Positions 56,417-64,000 of a stretch of DNA of 64,000 nucleotides are shown in pieces; position 1 is the stretch's first letter; each line of letters begins with the position of its first letter. A program made the translations under genes and the position numbers. This DNA is from JAFDBW01 sp963723355 (GTDB lineage: Bacteria; Desulfobacterota; Desulfuromonadia; Desulfuromonadales; BM103), in assembly GCA_963723355.1 (NCBI GenBank), contig CAVRQQ010000020.1:1-64000 (forward strand), written 5' to 3'. Under the pieces are notes generated by a model. The model saw only the letters and a list, made by a program, of their open reading frames with translations. It was not told where the DNA came from and searched no databases.

Positions 56417-57143
56417 TGACCGGATGCCCCTGACCTCGCACCTCGAGGAACTGCGGCGCAAACTGATCATCGCCGGGGTTTCCTGGCTGGTGGCTTTTCT
56501 GGCCTGCTATAGCTTTGCCGAACCCCTGTTCGATCTCATTGCCACACCGGTCCGTGCGGCACTGCCGGAAGGCACCTCGCTGGTTTTCATCACTGCTACG
56601 GAGCCATTCTTTACCTACCTGAAGATCGGAGCCCTGGCGGGACTGCTGGTTTCAATGCCGGTGATCTTCTGGCAGATCTGGTCATTTGTCGCTCCCGGAT
56701 TGTACCAGCACGAAAAACGCTACATTTTTCCTTTTGTCCTGGCCAGCACCCTCTGCTTCGCGACCGGCGCTTTTTTCGGTTATCAATACGTCTTTCCCAT
56801 GGCATTCAAGGTTCTGATCGAGTTCGGGACCGGTAGCGGTGAACTCAACGCCATGCTTTCCATGGGTTCTTACCTGTCTCTCTCCAGCAAACTACTGCTC
56901 GCCTTCGGCCTGGTTTTCGAGCTCCCGGTCGTGATCTTTTTTCTCGCCCGCATGGGCATCGTCGATCACAAGATGTTGGCGCGCAACCGCAAGTTCGCCC
57001 TGCTCGCGGCCTTTCTGACCGGTGCCATGCTGACTCCCCCGGACGTCTTTTCGCAGACAGCCCTGGCCGTCCCCTTTATCGTCCTCTACGAGATCGGCAT
57101 CATCGTCGCCCGAATATTCGGCAAACGGCGAGCAAGCTACTGA
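56409..57143 (+). CDS. tatC: Sec-independent translocase subunit TatC
   Basis: 244 residues from ATG 56409 inside the tatB end. The family start MPLTSHLEELRRKL is followed by six TM helices; conserved blocks are FITATEPFFTYLKIGALAG, FVAPGLYQHEKRYIFPFV and FGLVFELPVVIFFLARMGIV. It is the receptor for twin-arginine signal peptides. C-terminal GKRRASY. Confidence 0.95.
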   Translation: MSDDRMPLTSHLEELRRKLIIAGVSWLVAFLACYSFAEPLFDLIATPVRAALPEGTSLVFITATEPFFTYLKIGALAGLLVSMPVIFWQIWSFVAPGLYQHEKRYIFPFVLASTLCFATGAFFGYQYVFPMAFKVLIEFGTGSGELNAMLSMGSYLSLSSKLLLAFGLVFELPVVIFFLARMGIVDHKMLARNRKFALLAAFLTGAMLTPPDVFSQTALAVPFIVLYEIGIIVARIFGKRRASY

Positions 57144-57271
57144 CGAAAGCGCCGACCTGTCATCTGCCGAATAGCGCCCACTGTCTTCACTGTTGAGCCT
57201 GTCTTCTTCTCTTGTTTTCATGGCATCTTCGGTTATACTCTCGCAAACTTCGCATTTTGTGAGACCTCCTT

Positions 57272-58950
57272 ATGTTCCTCAATTATCTGACCGGACTGTT
57301 GCGCGACAACCAGGCCCTGTTGTTCTTTGTTGTTTTGGGTTTCGGCTACCTGCTCGGCAAGATCAAAATCAAGGGCTTCGAGTTCGGACCCGTAGCCGGA
57401 GTGCTGTTTGTCGGCCTGGTCTTCGGCCATTACGGGTACGGTCGAAAACCTGCCCGTGCAGAGCATCGGCTTCATGATGTTCATCTTTTCGGTCGGCCTG
57501 CAGGCTGGCCCACGCTTCTTTTCGGTCCTCATGCAGGACGGGCTGCGCTACTTCATCCTCGCCCTGGTGGTCGCGGTCAGCGGTTTTGCCGTCGCGACGG
57601 TAACCACGCAGATCTTCTCTCTCGAGCCGGGCTCTTCCGCAGGGGTCCTCGCCGGGGCACTGACCACAACACCGACCCTGGCCGCCGCAGAAGACGCAAT
57701 CCGCAGCGGCACGATCTTGCCCCCGGAAGGCTTCTCGAAAGAGATGATGCTGAGCAACATCATGACCGGCTACGCGATCACCTACCTGTTCGGCCTGATC
57801 GGCCTGATCGTGCTGATCCGCGTCATCCCGATCGTCACCAAGGTCAACCTGGTGGATGAAGCAAAGGCCCTGGCAGGCGATGACACGGCATCACGCTCAA
57901 ACCAGATGGCCGATCTCGGCAAGATTGTCACCCGCGCCTTTCTGGTGCAGAAGGAGGACTTGGTCGGGATCACGTTTGATGGATCTGCTGAAAGCCGGCA
58001 CCGGCGCTGGTGACGGTACACAAAGTCAAGCGAGGCGAAGAGTTCATCCCGGTCGATGAGGAGACGAGCTCTGCAAATCGGCGACAAGGTCTCCTTTGTC
58101 GGTGCCCAGAACAAGTTGATTCTTGGCTCCGGAAAAGATTGGCCCGGAAATTGTCGATCCGGACCTGCTCGATGCCGGAACGGAATCCTGCCTGATCGTC
58201 ATCACCCGCAAAAAGGCCATGGGCATGAAGATCAGCCGCAAAAGTATCAGTCAGAAATATGGTTGCGTTCTGGCAGAGGTAAAACGTCTGGGGGTTTCCG
58301 TGCCGCTTGACCCGCACATTGTCCTGCAGCGCGGCGATGTTATGAATGTTACCGGCCCGATCGCCGGTATCGAACGCATGCAGAAAGCTCTCGGCCATGC
58401 AGAACGCGATCTCGACGAAACCGATCTGCTGACCTTCGCCCTCGGCATAGCTGCCGGGATCCTGATCGGCAGCTATACCATCAATGTGATGGGTGTCGAT
58501 GTCGGCCTCGGCACTGCCGGCGGCCTGCTCTCCGTTGGCCTGGTGATCGGGTTTTTGCGTTCGATTCACCCGACCTTCGGTCGCATGCCGAGTGCGGCCC
58601 GCTACGTATTGATGGAGCTTGGCATGCTCTTCTTCATGAGCGCCATAGGGCTCAAGGCCGGCCACGGTATCGTTGAGGCGCTGGAGCAGTCCGGCGTGGC
58701 ACTGATCGCCGCAGGAATGCTGACCACGGTGATTCCGGTTTTGTTCAGCTACTTCTTCGGCCGCAAGGTTCTGAAAATCAACCCCGTCCTGCTCCTCGGT
58801 GCACTCACCGGGGCGATGACCAGCGGCGCCTGCCTGAGCATCGTCAACAAGGAAGCCCGGAGCACGATTCCATCTCTTGGCTACACCGGCGCCTACGCCT
58901 TTGCCAACATTCTCCTTACCGTGGCGGGCAGCCTGATTCTACTGATATAG
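57272..58950 (+). CDS. AspT/YidE-family transporter with RCK_C (TrkA-C) domain, five frameshifts
   Basis: The restored product is about 557 residues, the normal size. The N-terminal AspT half has LLFFVVLGFGYLLGKIKIKG, IGFMMFIFSVGLQAGPRFF and LAGALTTTPTLAAAEDAI. The central RCK_C part reads LVTVHKVKRGEEFIPVDEET then LQIGDKVSFVGAQNKLIL and VIVTRKK-like segments. The second AspT half has LTFALGIAAGILIGSYTI, YVLMELGMLFFMSAIGLKAG and GALTGAMTSGACLS. Frames switch near 57442, 57976, 58010, 58072 and 58128, each by one extra base. YidE and YbjL are putative anion/amino-acid transporters; the substrate is unknown. Five breaks in 700 bp could also be real decay. Confidence 0.78.
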
Positions 58951-59014
58951 CGACGCGGCTTGATCTCCATCGGCCCCTGACAAGCACGTGCTGGCTGAAA
59001 AATGAAAGACAAAA

Positions 59015-59072
59015 AAACGGCATCGTCGTGGTGTTGACCATAAACATGGCCATGCACTCCTTCGATGCCGTT
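59015..59072. terminator. Long hairpin between the transporter and the DsbA-like gene
   Basis: AACGGCATCG (about 59018-59027) and CGATGCCGTT (about 59063-59072) pair perfectly, with inner short palindromes (CATGGCCATG). It lies between convergent genes and probably acts as a bidirectional terminator; T-runs are short. Confidence 0.55.
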
Positions 59073-59125
59073 AACTTAAGCTGCTGCGTTGACGTTGCCG
59101 CAGCGGTAAAAAAGACCTGCCAAGG

Positions 59126-59960
59126 TTACTTCAGCTCGGCATCGATCGCCTTCCGGAAGCCTGCGAGACTGCGGTCCTTGAGTTGTACTCCGTTGATATA
59201 AACGGCTGGCGTACCCCGGACACCGGAATCGGTTCCCAACTGCAAATCGGCAGCAATCTCCTGCTGCAGCGCCGGGTTTGCAATATCCTTGTCGAAACGC
59301 TCCATATCGAGACCAACGCTTTCAGCCAATTCCCGAATCTTGCTCATCGTTGAGCTGGTTGTAGTTGGCAAACAGCTGGTCATGCAACTGCCAGAACTTG
59401 CCCTGGTTGCGCGCGGCAATACTGGCAATTGCCGCCTGTCGGGCAAATTTGTGCATGTTCAGGGGGAAATGTTTGAAGACAACACGCACCTGGGTCGGAT
59501 AGGTCTCCATAACTTTTTCAATCATCGGCACCAGGCGGGCACAGTAGGGACACTGGAAATCGTCAAACACCATGACGGTGACCGGAGCATCGACCGGACC
59601 CTTGATCGCCGAATTGTTCACCGGCAGATCGTAAACGTTCGAGAGCTCGACAAACTGCAATTCATTTCTCTTGGCATTGCCGAGATAAAGCCGTTGGCCA
59701 TCGGGAGAGACCTCCAGCGTAGTCACATCGGGATCGGCCTGGAAACGCTCCTGGATCTGGCCGTCGGCAGAAAGGATCTGTACCGTCCCACCTTCGAGCA
59801 GAACAAACAGGCGACCATCGCTGACACTCTGGGCAATATCCAGCGGCGTCTTGCCAAGGGGCTGGCGTTTATTCAGTTCAACCTGCATTTCCGCACCAAC
59901 CGATACGGCGGTCAGAATGAAACCAAGCATCAACAGGGCAACACGAACTCTTCTTGTCAT
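59126..59960 (-). CDS. Exported DsbA-like thioredoxin-fold protein with N-terminal propeller-like repeats (one frameshift)
   Basis: 277 residues when one base near 59340-59343 is removed (NQLNDEQ in one frame, IRELAESVGLDMERF in the other). Start ATG 59960 behind GAGAGG, signal peptide VALLMLGFILTAVSVGA. Residues about 30-115 contain beta-propeller-like text (DGRLFVLLEGGTVQILSADG, VSPDGQRLYLGN). A DsbA/Dsb-family thioredoxin follows (PVTVMVFDDFQCPYCARLVP, FKHFPLNMHKFARQAAIAS), ending GVRGTPAVYINGVQL with cis-Pro. It is probably a periplasmic thiol oxidase or isomerase. The repeat-plus-DsbA arrangement is uncommon. Confidence 0.82.
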
Positions 59961-60113
59961 TACAACCTCTCGCTTCAGGATATGTTCCGTCATGAAAATC
60001 TGTTTCATGGTAATTTCCAGCCCCTATAATGACCCTCAGCGGCATCTGATGTCAATCACCTCACACGACGCCCCTTGACATTCACCTCGCACAGCGGCAT
60101 AACTTGAAACGCT

Positions 60114-61040
60114 ATGACAACTCCGGCCCTGGCTATACAGAACCTGTCAAAAGAATATGACGGCACCCGTGCTGTGAACGACATCTCCTTTTCCATTGAA
60201 CCGGGTGAAATTTTCGGCCTGCTCGGCCCGAATGGTGCGGGCAAGAGCACCACGATCAACATGATCGGCGGGGTCACTCATATCGGCAGCGGCTCGATCG
60301 AAATTTTCGGCCATGACAACCGCAGGGACTATCGCAACACCCGGCGCATGGTCGGGGTCATGCACCAGGAGATCGTGATTGACAATTTCTTCACCATTGA
60401 CCAGGCCCTGCGTTTCCACTCCGGCTATTACGGTGTGCCCGATGACGCGGAATGGCGACAGAACCTGATTGAGCGGCTCGGTCTCAAACCTCACCTGCAC
60501 AAGGTTATGATCAAGCTGTCCGGAGGCCTCAAGCGCCGCTTCATGATCGCCAAGGCCCTGATACACAAGCCGAGGCTGCTGATTCTCGATGAACCGACCG
60601 CGGGGGTCGACGTCGAGTTGCGCCATACTCTCTGGGATTTCGTTCGCGAAATCAACCGGCAAGGCACAACCATCCTGCTGACCACGCATTATCTTGAGGA
60701 AGCCGAGCAGATGTGCGGCCGGATTGCGATTATGCACCATGGCAACCTGATCGCCCTGCAATCAACGGCCACCCTGCTGAAAGAACTCGGCACCCGCAGC
60801 ATCCTGGTGTACCTTGAGAAGCCAATCAACCAGGTTCCCGAGAACCTCTGCTGCCAGGTTGCGGAACTGGACGACGAAGGCACGACCCTGCAACTGACCT
60901 TGTCGGCCAATCAAGCAACCGGCGAACTGTTAAAAAAGCTGTGCGAGCTTGGCCTGCCGATTGCCGACATTGAAACCAAGCGGGCCGGGCTCGAAGATAT
61001 CTTCTTGCAGATCACCCAGACCGGCCGTTATACGCCATGA
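60114..61040 (+). CDS. ABC transporter ATP-binding protein (YadG-like, DrrA/CcmA family)
   Basis: 308 residues. Walker A LLGPNGAGKSTTINMIGG, Q-loop VMHQE, signature KLSGGLKRRFMIAKALIHKP, Walker B LLILDEPTAGVD and switch TTHYLEEAEQMCGR. The C-terminal 80 residues are the usual DUF4162-type extension of exporter ATPases. ATGA overlap with the permease. The YadGH type exports drugs, polysaccharide or lipid; the substrate is unknown. Confidence 0.93.
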   Translation: MTTPALAIQNLSKEYDGTRAVNDISFSIEPGEIFGLLGPNGAGKSTTINMIGGVTHIGSGSIEIFGHDNRRDYRNTRRMVGVMHQEIVIDNFFTIDQALRFHSGYYGVPDDAEWRQNLIERLGLKPHLHKVMIKLSGGLKRRFMIAKALIHKPRLLILDEPTAGVDVELRHTLWDFVREINRQGTTILLTTHYLEEAEQMCGRIAIMHHGNLIALQSTATLLKELGTRSILVYLEKPINQVPENLCCQVAELDDEGTTLQLTLSANQATGELLKKLCELGLPIADIETKRAGLEDIFLQITQTGRYTP

Positions 61041-61825
61041 ACCAGTTTCGCGAACCGACATTCATCAACTGGCTGCCCTTCTACACCCTGCTGCAGAAGG
61101 AAATTCGCCGTTTCCTGAGGGTCGCCTCCCAGACCCTGGTAACGCCGGTGATTACCGCCTCTCTGTATCTCTTCATCTTTGGCGCAACCCTGGGGGAGCG
61201 CATCAGTGTCCTGGAAGGCTTCAGCTACGCCCAATTCGTCATTCCGGGTCTGATTCTGATGGGCGTCATCAACAATTCCTTTTCCAACGTCGCGTCATCT
61301 TTATTCATGTCGCGCTATCTTGGCAACATCGTTGATTTGCTGGTCACGCCAATCACCCCGGCCCAGTTAATCCTGGCCTATACCCTGGCGGCCATGCTCC
61401 GTGGCCTGGCAGTCGGAACGATCGTCTGGATAATATCCTGCCTCTTTGCCCCCTTGCCCTGGGCATATCCCCTGGCGGCAATCAGCATGGCCTGTCTGGC
61501 CAGCTTCCTGTTTGCGCAGTTCGGGATCATTGCGGCGATCCACGCCGACAATTTTGACTCGCTGTCGATGTATACCAACTTCATCATCCTGCCGCTGATC
61601 TACCTCGGCGGAGTCTTTTACCCGATCTCGATCCTGCCGCCGCTCTGGGCAAAACTGTCACACCTGAACCCGCTTTTTTACCTGATCGACGGCTTCCGAC
61701 ATGCCCTGCTCGGTGTCGGGGACCTCTCTTTTGCCGTTTCCTTCGGGGTTGTCGCAGCAATGACCCTGGTGCTCTTCTGCTGGGCGGCAATCCTGATCAC
61801 GCGAAGCTACCGGCTGCGAAACTAA
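61037..61825 (+). CDS. ABC-2 type permease (YadH-like)
   Basis: 262 residues with six TM helices; ABC-2 features FLRVASQTLVTPVITASLYL, FVIPGLILMGVINNSFSNVA, SLYLFIFGATLGER and NFIILPLIYLGGVFYPISIL followed by LSHLNPLFYLIDGFRHALLG. It is the membrane half of the preceding ATPase and the last gene before a long gene-free stretch. Confidence 0.93.
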   Translation: MNQFREPTFINWLPFYTLLQKEIRRFLRVASQTLVTPVITASLYLFIFGATLGERISVLEGFSYAQFVIPGLILMGVINNSFSNVASSLFMSRYLGNIVDLLVTPITPAQLILAYTLAAMLRGLAVGTIVWIISCLFAPLPWAYPLAAISMACLASFLFAQFGIIAAIHADNFDSLSMYTNFIILPLIYLGGVFYPISILPPLWAKLSHLNPLFYLIDGFRHALLGVGDLSFAVSFGVVAAMTLVLFCWAAILITRSYRLRN

Positions 61826-61829
61826 ATTA

Positions 61830-62460
61830 AAAAGGGGCTGTCCATCCGGACGGGCTTTTCAGGCTGCTGACAACCTTCCGCCAAACGTCATGATAGAGAG
61901 GGCAATAGATGGTTCATCTGTTGTCCTTCGTTTCTTTTTCTATAAAAACAAAACCGGCGGGTCGCGTCCCGCCAGACGCCATACTTTTGTCCGGCAACAA
62001 AAGTATGCAAAAACGCCTTTCTCCTTGCGGAGGGCATCTCCTCTTGCCAGATTTCCGAGACATCCAATAACGGCGGGGCTATAATAGAGCCGGCCCGTTA
62101 CAGGGGGCCTCCCGTTAAGTGTGACTCTACAAGGAGAAAAGCCTAAAAACAGATGCTCGGTCTTGACGACCCTCCACAGAAGGAGAGGCTCTCAAGAGCC
62201 TCGGTTCCTGCGGGGGAAAGCGTAGAAACTTAGTCTAATAGTTTGGCCTGAATTGAGGTTGCCGCCTTGACGAGCCAGACATGCCCAGCGCAAGCGCAAG
62301 TTTTCTTTTGCTTCTTTTTCTTTGTCGCTACAAAGAAAATGAAGTTGCTGTCAGGCAACCCCGACGGTTTTGCTTTTGTCTACTGAATTCCAAAGGACAT
62401 CAAAAAAGGGCAACAGATTACCCCTCTGTTGCCCTAAACTTCAGAGAAACTCCACCGGCC
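61830..62460. other. Gene-free stretch with repeated hairpins
   Basis: No supported gene in about 630 bp. It contains a hairpin CATACTTTTGT / ACAAAAGTATG (61980-61990 and 61997-62007, loop CCGGCA) and TTTTCTTTGT / ACAAAGAAAA (62316-62325 and 62330-62339, loop CGCT), each next to a pyrimidine-rich TTTCTTTTTCT block. It looks like two diverged copies of a mobile or repeat unit, or a structured RNA. Short frames (for example 61890-62084) have no family resemblance and no good ribosome site. An imperfect GGGCTGTCC / GGACGGGC hairpin at 61833-61860 may terminate the ABC operon. Confidence 0.5.
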
Positions 62461-62470
62461 AGATAAAAAA

Positions 62471-62499
62471 ACAAACCCCGCATCACGTGCGGGGTTTGT
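62471..62499. terminator. Perfect 12-bp terminator hairpin
   Basis: ACAAACCCCGCA-TCACG-TGCGGGGTTTGT, first of two tandem hairpins 3' of the GntR gene. Confidence 0.8.
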
Positions 62500-62509
62500 C
62501 AACAATCTG

Positions 62510-62537
62510 AAAGGCCCGTCCATCCGGACGGGCCTTT
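62510..62537 (-). terminator. Terminator of the GntR regulator gene
   Basis: AAAGGCCCGTCC-ATCC-GGACGGGCCTTT, perfect 12-bp stem, 24 bp after the GntR stop. The loop and arms resemble the imperfect hairpin at 61.83 kb. Confidence 0.9.
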
Positions 62538-62560
62538 CCTGTTTTGCCTGTTAACCGGTC

Positions 62561-63238
62561 TTACCTGGAGACCCGCTCTTCCGGAGAGGTATCCGTCTGG
62601 ATCATGCTCTGGATCAACACTTCGGCCCCGATCGTCGCTGCGTGCCGCACCAGGCTGTCGGCGCGCTCACCGTCATGTTCCTTAAAAGCCCGGATCATAT
62701 TCCGATGCTCTTCCACGGAAATCTCCATGCGCCCCGGCTGGGATAATGAAGCCAGGCGCAGACGCTTGAACTTCATCACCAGCTGGTTGATCATATCGTA
62801 AAGTTTATCATTGCCTGCGGCCTTGATAAAAAGTTCATGGAACTCATTATGCACGCGGAAGAAGCTTTTGACGTCGCCATCCTTGGCAATTTGCGCAAGG
62901 CGCTCGTTGATCGTTTCGAGCCGTTCGATATCCTTGTCAGTCAGCTTTTCCGCCGCCATTTTCGCAGCGAACCCTTCAAGGATAATCTTGATCGCATAGA
63001 ACTCTTCGATATCCCGCTCAGACAATGAGGCAACCACCGCACCTTTACGCGGGATCACCACCAGGTAACCCTCGGACTCGAGCTGCCGGAAAGCCTCCCG
63101 GATCGGTGTGCGACTGATACCAAAACGTTCCGCCAGTTCCGGTTCTGAAACACGCTCACCCGGCTTCAGGGACCCTTTCAGGATGGCATCCCGGATCGTC
63201 TCCAGGATTTTTTCACGCAACGTCTGATGTCTTTCCAT
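62561..63238 (-). CDS. GntR-family transcriptional regulator, FCD (FadR) subfamily
   Basis: 225 residues from ATG 63238 (MERHQTLREKILETI). The N-terminal winged helix is LKPGERVSEPELAERFGISR followed by TPIREAFRQLESEGYLVVIP. The C-terminal FCD helical domain carries the metal/ligand residues (RVHNEFHELFIKAAGNDKL, HRNMIRAF, HAATIGAEVLIQSM). FCD regulators respond to organic acids. A perfect palindrome 48 bp upstream of the start suggests autoregulation, and a near-identical site precedes sfrB. Divergent from the K+ channel gene. Confidence 0.92.
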   Translation of the reverse strand: MERHQTLREKILETIRDAILKGSLKPGERVSEPELAERFGISRTPIREAFRQLESEGYLVVIPRKGAVVASLSERDIEEFYAIKIILEGFAAKMAAEKLTDKDIERLETINERLAQIAKDGDVKSFFRVHNEFHELFIKAAGNDKLYDMINQLVMKFKRLRLASLSQPGRMEISVEEHRNMIRAFKEHDGERADSLVRHAATIGAEVLIQSMIQTDTSPEERVSR

Positions 63239-63285
63239 CTGTTTTCTGCGCACAGGAAACTCCGTTCTATAAAAGTCCAGGAAAT

Positions 63286-63300
63286 TGTATACTGTATACA
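63286..63300. promoter_or_regulatory. Candidate GntR operator in the gntR / K+ channel intergenic region
   Basis: TGTATACTGTATACA: perfect 7-bp arms around one base, containing GTATAC twice. FadR-type sites have the form T-GT-N-AC-A with short centres, which fits. Confidence 0.7.
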
Positions 63301-63408
63301 TTATATGTCAAGCCATTTCTGTCCATGACGCAAGGCTAAACCACTTAACTGCTTGCCTTTTACTTCACCCGTGATTATCATCGTGACAATTTTATACAAG
63401 GACGTTTC

Positions 63409-64000
63409 ATGGACCCTGTTCGCCACCTCCGCTTCTCCATTGCAGCCCTGGTTACAGTCATAGCTTTCGGCACCCTTGGCTATGCCATGATCGAGGACTG
63501 GCAAGCCTTTGACGCCCTCTACATGACCATCATTACCCTGGCCACGGTCGGTTTCAGGGAAGTCCACGAGCTCAGCCCCGAAGGCAAGATCTTTACCATC
63601 GTCCTGATCATCAGCGGGACAGGGATTATCGCCTATACCCTCAGCAGCCTCATCCAGTTCACACTTGAAGGGCAGCTGCGCAAAATCCTTGGGAGGAAAA
63701 AATTGGAAAGTCGCATCGGTAAACTCAGAGATCACTACATCATCTGCGGCTACGGCCGTATCGGCCATCTGATCTGTCGCGAATTCCAGTCTCGACCGAC
63801 ACCTTTCGTGGTCGTGGAACAAAACCCAAACCATATTGAGCGACTGGAGCGGGAAGGATACATGTATGTTGAGGGCGATGCGACCGACGATGAAACCTTG
63901 CAGGCGGCCGGGATCGAACATGCCAAGGGCCTGATTACAGCGGTCACGTCCGATACCGACAACGTCTATATCACCCTCACCGCCCGCGGCCTCAATCCAA
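63409..64000 (+). CDS. K+ channel / TrkA-N (RCK) protein, 3' end beyond window
   Basis: 197 codons are visible from ATG 63409 behind AAGGA. Two TM helices flank a pore loop (ALVTVIAFGTLGYAMIEDW; ITLATVGFREVHELS; IVLIISGTGIIAYTLSSL). The filter reads TVGFRE rather than TVGYGD. The cytoplasmic RCK domain begins HYIICGYGRIGHLICREF (GxGxxG) and includes VVVEQNPNHIERL and EGDATDDETLQAAGIEHA. It is a ligand-gated potassium or related cation channel of MthK type. The frame is open at the right edge. Confidence 0.9.
   Translation, partial: MDPVRHLRFSIAALVTVIAFGTLGYAMIEDWQAFDALYMTIITLATVGFREVHELSPEGKIFTIVLIISGTGIIAYTLSSLIQFTLEGQLRKILGRKKLESRIGKLRDHYIICGYGRIGHLICREFQSRPTPFVVVEQNPNHIERLEREGYMYVEGDATDDETLQAAGIEHAKGLITAVTSDTDNVYITLTARGLNP

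Noticed and set aside
61890..62466. Two short open frames of about 60 residues
   Set aside because: They run through hairpins, lack ribosome sites and have no similarity I can recognise.

Overview
The window looks like chromosome of an anaerobic, metal-reducing member of the Desulfuromonadales/Geobacterales (former Deltaproteobacteria). The best evidence is an sfrB-sfrA pair (cytoplasmic NADPH oxidoreductase of the Geobacter SfrAB type), rubrerythrin and a DPS-like ferritin, an in-frame UGA in a peroxiredoxin that reads as selenocysteine, and a GC-rich core genome with many intrinsic terminators. No phage, plasmid or CRISPR locus is visible. This placement is inference; no marker gene was compared with a database.

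Layout. 1-4.3 kb: ferritin-like protein (cut by the left edge), UV-damage endonuclease UvsE, a flavin-binding PPOX protein and a PEP-utilising phosphotransferase. 4.3-12.3 kb: a lipid/oxidative-stress cluster (chalcone-isomerase-like, DUF1295, FAD amine-oxidase-like, a DUF1365-cyclopropane synthase fusion, DUF2878, DUF2177, DUF523/DUF1722, a truncated lipocalin, SRPBCC, exported seleno-peroxiredoxin). The composition resembles clusters controlled by singlet-oxygen sigma factors in other proteobacteria. 12.4-15.7 kb: a two-component system followed by an exported MsrA-like miniprotein, a Tat-exported MsrB and MsrA. 15.8-17.6 kb: a lipoprotein and a second PPOX protein.

17.7-21.5 kb is an accessory strip made of three modules (mscL, a membrane protein, a Fic protein). 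Each module is bounded by a copy of the 3' end and/or terminator of the intact tRNA-Arg(ACG), which marks old site-specific integrations. Two tRNA-Ser genes and serS follow.

23-38 kb is housekeeping: HD nucleotidase, DMT transporter, fumC, SpoU methylase, RNase D, U32 peptidase, def-fmt, htpX, rsmB, rpe-NUDIX, glutaredoxin. 38-43 kb holds sfrBA. A palindrome upstream of sfrB matches 14 of 15 bases of the palindrome upstream of the GntR/FCD regulator at 63 kb. 43-61.8 kb holds a zinc-ribbon protein, rubrerythrin, uvrA, pdxA, a PilZ protein, two parvulin-type chaperones, mfd, nadA, tatBC, an AspT/YidE-type transporter, an exported DsbA-like protein and an ABC exporter. About 730 bp without genes but with many hairpins precede the GntR gene and a K+ channel cut by the right edge.

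Data quality: nine genes (uvsE, the FAD oxidoreductase, SRPBCC, HD, pdxA, mfd, tatB, the AspT-type transporter, the DsbA-like gene) are broken by 15 frameshifts. Every one is a single extra base, and removing it restores an intact frame of normal family length. I therefore treat them as probable sequence errors and give the restored gene spans.
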